This document shows, piece after piece, positions 44,945-56,160 of a stretch of DNA of 64,000 nt (the first letter of the stretch is position 1; each line of letters opens with the position of its first letter). The stretch covers positions 293,132 to 357,131 of the forward strand of contig NW_005434652.1 of assembly GCF_000315625.1 (NCBI RefSeq), read 5' to 3'. This stretch comes from Guillardia theta CCMP2712 (lineage: Eukaryota; Cryptophyceae; Pyrenomonadales; Geminigeraceae). Both the position numbers and the translations under genes were made by a program. A model generated the notes under the pieces. It worked only from the letters and a program-made list of their open reading frames with translations. It ran no database searches and was not told the origin of the DNA.

Positions 44945-46513
44945 ATGGTGCGATTGCCGTGGGTGTTTGGAAGCTTGGCGGTAGCGCTGATGATGGTGAT
45001 GGTGATGGTTACGATGGAAGATGGTTCCACTGTGTTGTCTCAGAAGAAGCAGGAGAAGAACAACAAGTACACTGAGGAGCTTTCATCCTTAGCTAGATCG
45101 GCTGAGCCTGGAAGGAAACATGCTCTGGCGCAGCTGGATCGGCTGCAGAAGCGAAGTGGATTCGACTCAGTCCGCGATGCGAGATCAAAGCACAAGGTTC
45201 CTCGTGCACTCCAGGAGATGGAGTCCCTAGCTAAGCGCAAGTCAGGCTACAGTAGTGACTCGGGGTCAGGGGCTGCGGCCCTTGGCAAGTTGGAGCGAAG
45301 CCATGGCATCCAAAGCTCCAAGAAGATGTTGGCAGAGATCATGAGCTTTCGCCATTACAAGCAGAGCAACAATGAGATCAACGAGCTAGCCAACGGCTTC
45401 GAGTCTCACTCCAGCCTATCCCACAGGCTGAGGAGCAGCATCAACATGCGCAAGGCAAGGATGGCGAGGGCTCACCTGAGCGAGAAGAAGAGGCATGAGG
45501 CGTCGGCCCTCAGGTTGGAGGCTGGGAGGCTGTCGAGGAGGAGAATGCTCAGGAGTACAGCCGAAAGAGCCTCCAGGAAGATTGGAGCAGCCCTGACGCA
45601 AACATTCAAGCCAATTCAGTCGATGCTACACAGGGATGAGATAACGTTGGACGACATGCTGTCGAAGAGGAAGTTGAAGCAAGTCCAAGACTCCATTGTT
45701 TCCTCCGCAGCAGATTCTGTCAACTCAGCTCTGAAGCAGGCGATGAAGAAGGAGGTCGAGCGCGTGGTGCGGAAGAAGGAGCTAGAGATGAAGCACAAGA
45801 GCAAGGAGTACCTGACTGAAGTGCACAAGAAGGCTAAGGCTGCCTTGAGCTCAGTGACAGACCTGGATCCGGACAGCATCTCCACGAAGCTTGAGAAGAA
45901 GACGTCTCAGAAGCAGTCGTCCTCTCAACCCTGGAGTGCCAAGGTCGAGAGCTTCTTGCAAAGCACCGACCAGTTCATCCACAGCATCGCTGCTGATGGC
46001 GCTTGGGCGCTGGGAACCACGGGCAATGAGCTCAACAAAGGGAAGGTGCAGAAGGATGCGGCAGCGGGGAAGAAGAGCAGCAAGAGCGTGTCGGAGGACG
46101 ACGTGATCGAGGCCACCAAGTCTCACCTTGAGCAAGAGTTGCGATCGGCACGAGCCATTGCGAATCATGGAAAACTCCCGGCAAGTTACTGTTGTTCCCT
46201 CTCACACTGCTCCTCCTCTTACTGTTCCGCCTCCTACTGCCGCTCCTCCTCCCACACTCACTCATCCCCTTGCTGCTGCTGCTGTCCAACACCAGGAGGA
46301 ATGTGACACACAGTGCAGACTGGATCGAGGGGAAGGAAGCAAGATAGAATTGGACAAGCTGCTGGAAGCTTGTCTAACACAGCAAAGAAGGTCAGTACGA
46401 AATCATTGTCTAGCCCTCTCTTTATTATCGTTCCACTGACGATAATTGATGGACAGCACATGAGCAAACAGGATAAGGATGCTTTCCGACGTGCGCTGAA
46501 CTCATACTTGTAA
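44945..46513 (+). CDS. Basic coiled-coil protein with N-terminal signal or anchor, 457 aa
   Basis: Model join(44945..46184, 46314..46390, 46457..46513); phases close. A hydrophobic segment right after the start (WVFGSLAVALMMVMVMVT) could be a signal peptide or membrane anchor. The rest is rich in Lys, Ser, Arg, Ala and Glu with helical stretches (LKQAMKKEVERVVRKKELEM). The 129-nt second gap in the frame is an intron with a Cys/Ser-coding CTCCTC tract; splicing restores a C-terminus ending RRALNSYL. No family recognised. C-rich TACCCC words lie just before the start. Confidence 0.65.
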
Positions 46514-47162
46514 ACTGATGGACATGATTGTGATTGTAAATAAAACACTGCCTTTGGCATGATGTGATCCTCCAACGGTCAGACAGGATAGTTGATGTTT
46601 TCAGGAGAGTTTATTGCTATGATGCTATCAGAAACTTTTTCCATAGTAATCCCTTGATGGTTGCATTCCTGTTCCAAAAGTCACAAGAAGAACACTAACG
46701 AGGCATAATGACGATGTAACATAACCTGTGTTTGACATGAAAATGTCCCTCTTGCTGCCAAACCATTGCAACAATCCCTTCAGTGCTGCAAACACAGTCA
46801 CAAGGCAAGAAAATAAAACATCAATTTGTGGTCATGAGGAAGGGAGGAGAGGAAGGCTTGAACATGCTAACGTCACATGCACACCAATCCAGGCATACGA
46901 TTGGATTTCATCTCACCCGAGGCTTTGTTCTGTCCTTCTTGCTTCACCCCCAAACCTCCAGAATGAGTTGCTGATGGCAGAACCTGATTCATCATCCCAT
47001 CAGCTTCGAACATCAAACTTAACGAATTAGTATGATAATTGCCATCGATATGATCATCGTTATCGATATGCTCATTGTTATCGATATAATCATCATCATC
47101 GTCAAAGTGAAATCAACTTCTCGATAGCGTCAAACCCCTTCACTCCATCATGCAATCATCAC
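46514..47162. other. Convergent intergenic space
   Basis: AT-rich 3' flank. An imperfect tandem TATCGATATGATCATCGTTA-type repeat runs from 47042 to 47098. No gene seen. Confidence 0.5.
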
Positions 47163-48170
47163 TCATACAACAAGCAGAGCTCTTCCCTCGGCACTCTCCT
47201 CCTCCTCCTCCTCCCTCCTACACGTGCTCTCACCGTATCACCCAACGAGACGGAGACGAAGAAGCCGAAGGGAACAAGCCAGACGCAACTGCCGCGCCAT
47301 CGGTCAGTCGCTTCTTTCCCGCCTGACCCCCCACCCCCCACCCCATCAGAAAGATCCTCCAGGCCCATCGCTCATTCATCCCCTCCCTCAACTCACGGAA
47401 CGAAGAAGGCCATGATCTGAGGCACGCGGTACTGGTACTGCTCGCGGAAGTAGACGATCCAGAGCCAATGGTTGACCAGAAGGCCAGCTGGATGATTGTA
47501 AGAGGAGGAGACAAGGGAGGGAGGGATAACGGAGGGAGGAGGAAGAGCGTGGAAGAGACGACTGAAGATGGGGAGGGGAGAGAGAATGAGGAGAGAACAA
47601 GTTGAGCAAGATTCGAAGGAGCGAGGACAAGGAGAGGCGAGCATACCGCACGCTCCCAGGAAGAGAGGAGAGGAGAAATTCACGAAAGGGAAATCTTTGA
47701 GGAACTGAGACGGAAAGTTACAACCAGCAGTCAAGTCACAGCAAGATCAGCTTCACCTGATAGTAAACAACATGCAGCGCAATCCCAAACATCGTGGTGA
47801 AGAAAGGGAACCCGTCCAATACCTGTCAACCGTCCCGTCAACCCCCAGGTCGTCATGGTTCACCTCTACACCCACAAGAAGGAGCCCGTGAATGGCCAGG
47901 ACGACCCAGATGGAGTACTTGAGGACCTTCTTGGTCAGTCTAGAGTACTCTTCTGCCAGCTCAGCCATGTCTGCCGTTGAGTCAGATCAGAGAGAAGCGC
48001 GAAGGAGACAAGGAGAGAGGGAGGAAGGGAGGGAGGGAGGGAGAGAGGGAGAGAGAGAGAGAGGGAGGAAGGGAGGGAGGAGACTTACAGTAGAGGCCGC
48101 AAGCCATGCAGATGGCGAGGAACAGGAGGACGAGATACCCCGAGGCATACACGAGCGGCTGAAAGAACAT
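47163..48170 (-). CDS. TEX261 / SVP26 (Erv26) ER-Golgi cargo adaptor
   Basis: Model complement of 48170-48089, 47970-47876, 47822-47757, 47704-47647, 47487-47397, 47288-47234 plus a short last exon ending about 47163; phases close for the six listed. Joined product has the family line-up: GLYYMAELAEEYS, KVLKYSIWVV, FLKDFPFVNFSSP, AGLLVNHWLWIVYF, and CVWLVPFGFFVSVSLGDT. SVP26/TEX261 are four-pass membrane proteins that help sort Golgi glycosyltransferases into COPII vesicles. After GDT the last exon is uncertain: the best fit adds ~10 residues, shorter than the animal tail, and a GAG repeat in the intron makes the acceptor hard to place. Confidence 0.82.
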
Positions 48171-49483
48171 CCTCTTCGACTGCTCCCACTGCTGACTAAC
48201 TCAGGCCCTTCAACCTGCTGGGTGAACTTCAATGAGTTTGGACTAGCACGGTGAGGAACGAAAGTACGTTGCAGGGAGGGAGGGAGGGAGGGAGGGAGAT
48301 CTCCCTCACTTCTCCCCCCTGCCTGCTGTTTCGTGCTGCTGCCCTGGTCCTGTTCCTCCTCCTACTTCTCGGCTGTTCAAAAGGAGCAAAACTGACTTCT
48401 TCATTTCATATCAAACAACTACCAGGATTTGTGATTCCACATGACTGGGCCCACGAATTCTATCTTTGAAGCATTCATGCACTCATCACCCACTCATACA
48501 TCACCATCACCACCATCACCACAAATACCACCCTCCCGGTATTAGTTACTAAATCTTCAAACGCTGCTCCATTTCCAGTTCGCCAACAAATTGAGCTTTT
48601 ACCTCCATCTTCAACCTTCCCAAATCGCACCTCCTCTCTCAGTTTCTCCACTGACTCTCTCCAACTGAATCATCTGTTCCCAAACCCGTTCCTAAACACC
48701 TTCATTCCCTCCCTGTGCTCCCCTGTTTGTATCAATGAAATATCGTCCTCTTCTACTCTTCTCCCCTTCTCTCCTTCTCTCTTTCTCCCACTTCCCTCTT
48801 CTCCCGCTCTCCTGCCGTGCGCAGCCCTCCCCTGCCCTTCCCTGCCCTCTCCTTTCCTCACCTCTTGCCCCTATTACCTGCTGTCCTCCTCTGCTCTGCT
48901 CTGCTCTGCTCTGCTCTGCTCTGCTCTGCTCTGCTCTGCTCTGCTCTGCTCTGCTCTGCTCTGCTTCGCTTCTCCTCCCCTGCCCTCCCCTCGCCCTGCT
49001 GCCATGAAGCTGCCCGCGTGACGTGGGGTTGGTTTGTAGAAAAGAATACGCATCTTAATTATCCGTATGTTACTTAATTTACCTGATGCGGGCCCGTGAA
49101 ACATCCCCCTCATTCTCATTTCACGTGCGGCCGCTGAAAGAGTTTGAAAAGATGTAGATGGAGCGAGGAGAGAGGAGCGAGGAGCGAGGGGAGGGAGACA
49201 AAGTAGGAGACCGATGAAGGGAGAGTTTGCTGATCGGTGAGCGTTTCAAGCCAAAGAGAAAGGAGAAAAAGGACAGGAAGGACAGGGATAGTAGCCGACC
49301 AGAATGTTTCTCTATCTTTCCACAAGAGAGAAGCAGAGGCGATCAAATTCTCTCAGGACAAATTGAGAAGGAGAAATAGAGAGGAATAACAAGGATGCGT
49401 GCATGCCTAGCTTCAGAGAGCCTGACCTGAAAGTTGATTGCTCGCCCCCTCAACTGATCCATCCCGTGACTGACAGGAACAGA
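48171..49483. other. Intergenic with pyrimidine-rich tract
   Basis: GGGA units (48276-48298), long C/T-rich stretch 48740-48980, then ordinary sequence. Frames on both strands (Leu/Cys/Ala, Arg/Ala/Glu/Gln) are repeat products. No gene seen. Confidence 0.5.
48888..48965. repeat. (CTGCT)n pentanucleotide microsatellite
   Basis: About 15 perfect 5-nt units, inside a larger polypyrimidine stretch. Confidence 0.9.
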
Positions 49484-49816
49484 ATGCGGAGGACGTTGCT
49501 CATTCTCCTTGCTTCCGTCGCCCTCTCTGCTGATATCTGCTCTGGCTTTGTATCGACTCCACGTTTCGGCCTGAGTCCGCAAGTGAGTCAGTCGGGGAGA
49601 TGCGCCAGCCTTGCTGCTACCAAGACCAAGAAGAAGGACAGTAAGCCCGCATCAGGCGGGTTCGGCAAAGCTGCCAAGTCAGCGACGACAACGATTGACC
49701 CTGCGGTCTTGCTGAGAAAGTCGATGGACTTCTATGACAGGTGGGAACGCTAGATGCTGTTTGTGGTGGTGGCAACTATGTCTGGTGTAGTGATGGTGGT
49801 AGAGAAAGTAAGAAGC

Positions 49817-49867
<51 letters not shown>

Positions 49868-51740
49868 GCATTGTTGAGGATCTTACCTGCATTCAGAATA
49901 AGTGAAGAATCATCAAGAATCTCGGTTTCAGAGGAGGAAGACATCATCGATCTCAGAGAGTATGTAACTCCCTCCCAGTTCCTCTCCCTTCTTCTGCTTC
50001 CTCTTGAAATCTTCTGAGCTCCCGCCCTCGTTTCCTGCTTCTTTCTCAGATTCTTTCAAGGTATGTCGTCAGCATCCGGATGCCCAAAGCTGGCACCCTC
50101 CCTGCAGGTTACGAGCAGGTGAGGAAGGAGGAACAAGAGAAGAGGTTGGCAGGAGGGAAGGGAAAACAAAACGAAGAGGAAGAGGAGGAGGAGAAAGCAG
50201 TGGGAGGGGGGTTAGGATGACGATGATTACGATGATGATGATGATGATGATGACTGGATGCAGTTGAGCGATTGGGTCCCGACAGCAGTCATGGCAATCC
50301 GATGGGTCGGAGACTCCCTTGAAGGTCTGAGACTGAGTAGTGTATTGGCGGTACGGTGACGTGGCAACGTGCCAGGAAATCCCATCCTCCAGGGAATGGC
50401 GGATGCAAACCTGATCGCTCCTCTTGTTGTGAAGAAGATGTGATGACGGAGATGAAGACTTCCGCTAGCATGATGGCTGATGCAGGTGTCGAGAGATCTG
50501 GGAGTGTGCTTGTCAGGGATCTCCCAGGTTTGTCGTGTTCCTCTCTGTTGGCTTTGAGATGTTGAGTTTTGTGCTGCAGTCTCCGAAGACTTCCAAGGAA
50601 CTTCATTGAGTATGCCTACGAGCCCCTTGATAACTTTGGTGAGAGTCCTGAATGAGATAAGATGGAGTGAGTTGAGCGGGAGTTGTGAAGGATGGGGGAG
50701 AGGAGAGGAGAGGAGAGGAGAGGAGACAAGTTATGAGGAGCCAAGCTGTGTAATGTCATGTGAACAGGAGACGTAATGGAAGAAGTCAACAGCAAGAAAG
50801 ACGATGTGCAACGCGCCTACCAGACACTGGTATCTTGATTTGTAGCAGCAGGAGGAGGAAAGGGGAGGAAAGGGGAAAGCAGTAGAGACGAACGGAGGCG
50901 CGTGCTATCAGTTGGTCCTGAGTTTTTCGTCAGGGATTGGCAAAGGGAGCCTCTGCTGCTGAGGTCAAAGCGGCTCATCGGAAGCTCATCGTCACCTTGT
51001 GAGATTCTGACTTGAATGTTGTCTTGTTGCTCCTTCCCTTGATGCAACGGACAGACATCCTGACCGAACATCGTCTCTGCCTGATGACGAGAAGTTGGCC
51101 GCCGAAGAGAGGTTTGCACGCAAATCATTATCATCATAGTCATCATCATCATCATAGTCATCGTCATCGTCATCATCATAGTCATCATCATCCTCATCCT
51201 CCATTCTCATCATCATCATCGTCGTCATCATCATCAAGAAGCGTCTTGGAGCTCACAGCAAGTGCTTCCCTTCCAGCTCCTCACCCTCTTTCTCAGGTTC
51301 CGTCAAGTACAGTCTGCCTACGAGTGTCTAGGAGGAGGAATGGGAGACAGGTGCTGCTTGCGCTGCTTTTTCTGCACTACCTGCTCATCATTGACATAAT
51401 CTAACATGATCTCTACAGCACACAAAGCTGGTATGAGAACTTGGGAGGAAAGGCGAGGAAAGATTTCTGGTGATTTCTCTCGTTGTCACAGCCTTCCGAC
51501 ATTCTGACTATCTTCCTTCCTACCCTTCCTCTCCCTTCCCCTCCTCCCCCTTCTGCTCGTCCCCAGTGGCCCCGTCCAGTTTGCCAATGTTCCGTCCGAA
51601 GACCTTCTGGAGTTTTGGGACTTTGCTGTCTGCCCTCTGGAGACCGAGGTGAGACAAGGGACGATCATGTCAGAGAACTTGACGGCGCCTGTCAGATCTC
51701 ACAGAACTTCATCATGCGCAACATGATGAGGAAAGAATGA
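49484..51740 (+). CDS. Plastid-targeted J-domain (DnaJ-like) protein
   Basis: Model join(49484..49740, 49897..49963, 50050..50118, 50264..50324, 50376..50439, 50580..50638, 50768..50829, 50934..50998, 51055..51111, 51297..51350, 51419..51469, 51567..51648, 51696..51740), 330 aa; all phases close. N-terminus: signal peptide (RRTLLILLASVALSADICSG) then F at the cleavage side and a Ser/Thr/Lys/Arg transit region, the bipartite signal of red secondary plastids. Middle region holds PRNFIEYAYEPLDNFG. J domain: YQTLGLAKGASAAEVKAAHR, KLIVTLHPDRTS with the invariant HPD, RFRQVQSAYECLGG. It would stimulate a stromal Hsp70. The C-terminal region (VPSEDLLEFWDFAVC) is not recognised. Several introns hold microsatellites. 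Confidence 0.85.
49818..49866. repeat. (GCAGGA)n hexanucleotide in intron
   Basis: About eight units within intron 1 of the J-domain gene; the Ser/Arg frame is not protein. Confidence 0.85.
51122..51240. repeat. (ATC)n-type imperfect microsatellite in intron
   Basis: CATCAT/CGTCAT units with interruptions, within the 51112-51296 intron of the J-domain gene. A similar GAT tract sits at 50221-50252 in an earlier intron. Confidence 0.85.
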
Positions 51741-52489
51741 GCGCAGGGTGATGAGAGGACCTACACCTCAGGAACCTGATCAGTCCAAACTTGACAACTT
51801 TAGCCTTGCCAAGTTGAATAGTTCCTGGGAATCAGGTTGACACTCGGGCTTTGCGCACTTGTCAGGCTTCTCTTGAAAGAGTCTGCAAGTTTTTTGGCAG
51901 TTTTTGTCAGAGCTGAGAGCGCGCCTTTAAGATTGTTTCATGTTTTCTTCTCAGTCTCTCGTCTCGCTGTCTTGTAACAAAAAAATTATGATCGCCAGCT
52001 CTCCTGGCAGCCTGGAAGCTCGGACTCCGAGTCGGGCCCTGTGCCGGCCGCCCATCATCCGGGGTCGGACCGTCACTCTCGGTATTGTCGGACTCCGAGA
52101 GTTCACACTGCCCGCTGGCCTCTCTTTGCTGGCCACTGCCCAGGCTGCCACGGTCCGATCACGCGGCGCGCTCCCGGCCATTAGGCACCGTCACGGTGGC
52201 GGGGCGCTCCCGGCCTGTCAAGTTTTGGCAAGTTGGCCCGGGCCGGAAACCTGCCCGGCGGGCGGAGGGCCCGCGGCCCTGGGCCGGGCCCCGCCGCAAT
52301 TTGCCGCAGTGCGGCGTAGCGGAGCGATTTCAGTGACTGCCGCAAGGCTGTGAAAGCGGTGAAAGAAATCGCCGGATGTTTCATCCGTCCGGCAGAAGTT
52401 AACTTCTTTTGTGACCCCGAACCGACGAGTGTTGGCAACTTTTCATTATGAAGAGGTATTTTTTTCATGCACGAGATTTGGTTTAGTCA
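51741..52489. repeat. 3' flank and GC-rich island
   Basis: 51990-52340 is GC-rich with GCTCGGACTCCGAGTCGGG and GGTCGGACCGTCACTCTCGG, matching the words of the 27.4-kb island. No gene seen. Confidence 0.55.
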
Positions 52490-54870
52490 ACTTCAATGGA
52501 GGTACAGGGGTGCAGGGGGTGTTTGATCGGGATTGAATGGGGTGGTAGTCCATCTTGAACACATCCGGTGCTGACTGACTGACAGTCGGAAAGGGGGGGT
52601 CCCTTGATTTCAAATGGGGGTGGGGGTTATGGAATGAGGGGATACAATAGGGGGAAGAGCAGAAATTGTTCTATTTCGGGAACATTTTGCTCAACGTCGT
52701 CTCTCCCACATCCATGAGGCGCATTCCAATGTCAGGATGGAGGTAGGGGTGGGTAATCATCAGGGGTGGGGTACAGTGTTTGGTGCTTCTCATAGGAGGA
52801 CAAAGAGGAACCCTTGCACAGAGTCCTAGGGGAGGGGAGGGGGGGTAGTCGAGAGGATTCACAATGGNNNNNNNNNNNNNNNNNNNNNNNNNNNNNNNNN
52901 NNNNNNNNNNNNNNNNNNNNNNNNNNNNNNNNNNNNNNNNNNNNNNNNNNNNNNNNNNNNNNNNNNNCCTTTACCATGAATATATTTTACTACACAGATT
53001 CTTCTTGCACCCCATTGGAATCTGTTAGATGGAGGGGTGGTCCTCTCCCCTGCCTCTGCTTCCCAACAGGCAGCCATTCGAGGCTTCAGGGGTCACATCA
53101 AAGGTACCCCACCTACTCCTTCAAACACTACCCCTTCAATCCGACCAGTTCATTATCGGATATCAAAGGTCCGAAGCACCCCCTACCTACTTAATTGTTC
53201 TATGCCTTGACAACTACACCCCCACCCTTTCGTGCTCTATCCGTTATTTGGCAAAATTGTGATGTACGACCGTGGTGGGGTGGGTCCTTCTCCCACCCCC
53301 ATTTGCCTTACAGTCGTACCAACGGAGTGAATATGGTGCTGATGGACAGCGTGGAAGTGACAGTGTTTGGGTGGGTTCATGGGAAAGGAGGGGGTTCCTG
53401 CACTGTATTCAGTGATATTTGAATCTAGAGGAGGGGGTAGTGGTTATCGTCTTGAATCGTAGTGGGGTCTTTCCTTGGACCTGGTGGGTAGTTTCTGACC
53501 CTTGGCACCAACAGCCAAAATGATAAAAGCAAGGGTGGGTAGGAATTATCATGTCTGCCTTGATTCGAAATTTTGAATGGAAAGGCAGGGTACATGAGGG
53601 GATACGATTGATATCCTATGTTTATATTACATAAATTTTCAACATAGTGGGTGCAGCCTAATACTTGCCTCTCAGGCGTCCGGAAGAGGAAAGGTACCTA
53701 TCATGCCGAATGACCCCCCGAAGAGGGTGGTGCGGGTATTGGTGAAGCGTTCGGGTGGGGGTGCTTCTTTGTTGGAGATGGTGTACAGGGGGGTAGGGGC
53801 CGGTCTCGGCATAAAATGATACCTTGAGGGTATGTTACTTTGATAGGGGACGGTGGTGGGTACAGTTTTGATCACGACCGGTCCTATTCCCGCACTGTGA
53901 AATGTTGAAAATATGGGTACCATCTGACTTTGAAGATGTTGGGTACAGATATTCGGTGGTAGGGGGTGGGGTGGCGCTTCGTCAGGGGTCATGTCCAACG
54001 GACACCCACCGGCGGAGAGGCAAAATTTCCGAAGAGCGTCAGATATTGACCATATTAAGAATGATTTGATGAATAATGCCCACCCCATACCCTCATTTGT
54101 TTATGGATAGATACAACATTGAGCAATAATTGTACGAATTGTTATGAGCCAATATCTTTTCACCTCCCCCCTTGAAAATTTGATCACCTTGAGTCAAAAT
54201 TTGAGTGTCCCCTCACTTGCCCCCTCTTGCCGTCTCCTCGAACATTCAACCTTTCGAGCAGCCACCCCCATGGCATGACCCACCCTAAGGACTTTCCCAT
54301 TCCATTGTGATGACATACCTACCCCACCGTCCTCTTTTGAAAACTATGGAAAGAAAGGACCCCACCCATCGGATCGACAAACTTCAGAAAGTACCAGCTC
54401 CGATGCATCAGAAGGACCCACCTTTTGTCTGTATGTATGAGCCTTCATATGATCCCCCCACCCCCTTCCTTGGGCCCCCTTCCCTACCCACCCAGTCGAA
54501 TTTGTCTCTAAATCAGGCTAGATTTGGTTGAATGCAAATTTACCACCACCCCTACTCATCAGTTGAAATGTTGTCCCCTACCCACCTTACAACTAACAAA
54601 CAAATCAATTACACCACCGCCCAATGTGAACTTGAAACCTGGCTTTGTGGACCCGTGATCCTGTACCACCACCTCCCAATATGAATTTTTGGACCCCACC
54701 ATCACGAAAAAACTGGATTGATACACCTCCACTACCCCTACCTACCTCTACTTCATTTTTCACCCTACAGCGACCGGACCCGAACCCTACCCCACAGTAC
54801 TGTGAAGGGGTACCCCACCCTGTATTGCCAGGGTTCTTTTAGACCCTTGCCGACCTGCCATAGATCTCCT
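52490..54870. repeat. Largest GGGTA/TACCC strand-switching island
   Basis: No convincing gene over ~2.4 kb. Plus strand: G-words 52500-52860 (GGTGGGTAATC, GGGGTGGGGTAC), gap, C-words 52970-53260 (GTACCCCACCTAC, CACCCCCTACC), mainly G-words 53310-54060 (GGGTGGGGGTGC, GGTAGGGGGTGGGGTGG), then C-words 54080-54850 (CACTACCCCTACCTACC, ACCCTACCCCACAG). Each block holds many such words with almost none of the opposite kind. Confidence 0.65.
52868..52967. other. Assembly gap (exactly 100 N)
   Basis: A run of exactly 100 N, which is commonly a placeholder for unknown length. Confidence 1.
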
Positions 54871-55109
54871 CCTCCTCTTCCTACACTCCCCATACGTCTT
54901 TGTCCGCTTGTCTACCTTACACACCCATAGAGCTTGCCTTCACGTCCTCGAAATCCTCTGCTCTTTCCTCGCATCCCTCTGTTACGAAGCAAACACTCCT
55001 CAGCGGCCTCTTTTCTACGATCGATCCATTGGTCGTGACGCAGCAGCTGATTGCAAAACACTGGACCTGAAGACAACAGAAGTACTGACACCACTACTCA
55101 CACACAAGC

Positions 55110-56066
55110 ATGGCTGTGACTCGCCGAAACGAAAACAAGATCAAAACTGAGCCCGCGGATACTGCTGGTGCTACTAAAGCTTCCTCTGCTGTCAAGGTGA
55201 AGGACGAGATTGCCAATGACTTCGACACGGACCTCGTGAAAGTGTGTGGGACGGAGGACTGCGATTCCCCGATCTTCTCCACCTGCGGATCTCCCGACGA
55301 CATTGATGAGAGTGCTGGAAGCGAACTCGGGGACTATGAGCTCTCGTACCTTCACTCACTGTACCACGGAGATCTTCCTGACACAATCCTTCCGGACGCG
55401 GTCGCACCCCCATCCCTGGGCTCGACCTCCTGCCTTACGGGGCTTCCATGCGCAAAGAATGGTGGACTGATGAATGCGGTGAGCACTTTTGGAGAAGCTG
55501 AGAGCTTCGGCTATGGCGGGAGGGGGCTCGTGCAGCCCGACACTCCTCCACGGGGTGGGCATGATTCATGGGACTCCGACAGTTCCCCGCGCTGCTTGTC
55601 TCCCTGTGTTCCATCTGGACCTGTTCCCAAGTCTTCCTTGAGCAAGGCAAGCAACAACAATCGCAAGCGCAAGGCTGGTGTCGCTGAGAGTGCTCCGAGC
55701 AAGTGTGCTCGTGCTGCTTCAGTGGACATCTCTGAGGACGGGAATATCTCCGACGCCGAGTCTGCATCGAACAGAGGAACCTACGATGGTTTGGAGATCC
55801 GCCCTGAGGATGACCCGCTGGGCCTTTTCAAGAAGGACCCTGCGACTCTTACTCCGGAGGAGCAGCGAATCTTGAAGAAGCAGCGAAGGCTCTTGAAGAA
55901 CCGAGAAAGCGCTCAGCTTTCTCGTCATCGCAAGAAGATGCATCTGCATTCTCTTGAGAAACAAGTTGACCAACTAAAGAAGGAGAAGGCGGCGTTGGCA
56001 AGCAGAGTACAAGAGCTTGTGGACGAAAACGACAGGCTTCGGAAACAAATTTTACTAGCACTCTAA
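55110..56066 (+). CDS. bZIP transcription factor
   Basis: Single-exon frame, 318 aa, ATG 55110 in AAGCATGG context. The C-terminus has the basic region LKNRESAQLSRHRKK (N-x7-R pattern) followed by a leucine zipper with heptads over LEKQVDQLKKEKAALASRV and QELVDENDRLRKQILL. The N-terminus is acidic and Ser/Pro-rich (GSELGDYELSYLHSL), as expected of an activation region, and NNRKRKAG may be a nuclear signal. Binds DNA as a dimer, probably to ACGT-core or CRE-like sites. Target genes unknown. The C-rich island at 54.1-54.85 kb lies directly upstream. Confidence 0.92.
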   Translation: MAVTRRNENKIKTEPADTAGATKASSAVKVKDEIANDFDTDLVKVCGTEDCDSPIFSTCGSPDDIDESAGSELGDYELSYLHSLYHGDLPDTILPDAVAPPSLGSTSCLTGLPCAKNGGLMNAVSTFGEAESFGYGGRGLVQPDTPPRGGHDSWDSDSSPRCLSPCVPSGPVPKSSLSKASNNNRKRKAGVAESAPSKCARAASVDISEDGNISDAESASNRGTYDGLEIRPEDDPLGLFKKDPATLTPEEQRILKKQRRLLKNRESAQLSRHRKKMHLHSLEKQVDQLKKEKAALASRVQELVDENDRLRKQILLAL

Positions 56067-56160
56067 ACTAACGGCCATATTTGCGTCCTGTATCGAAAAA
56101 ATATTAAATGGTTTGATCGCAAAACCGTCTTCACGTTGAAACATCCAACCTTTCATATTA

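Noticed and set aside
48735-49119. Leu/Cys and Arg/Ala/Glu/Gln repeat frames
   Set aside because: Products of the CTGCT microsatellite.
50992-51404. Poly-Asp/Met and poly-His/Ser frames
   Set aside because: Products of an intronic (ATC)n repeat in the J-domain gene.
52085-52468. Frames in the 52-kb GC island
   Set aside because: Same reason as for the 44-kb island; overlapping frames on both strands and no family pattern.
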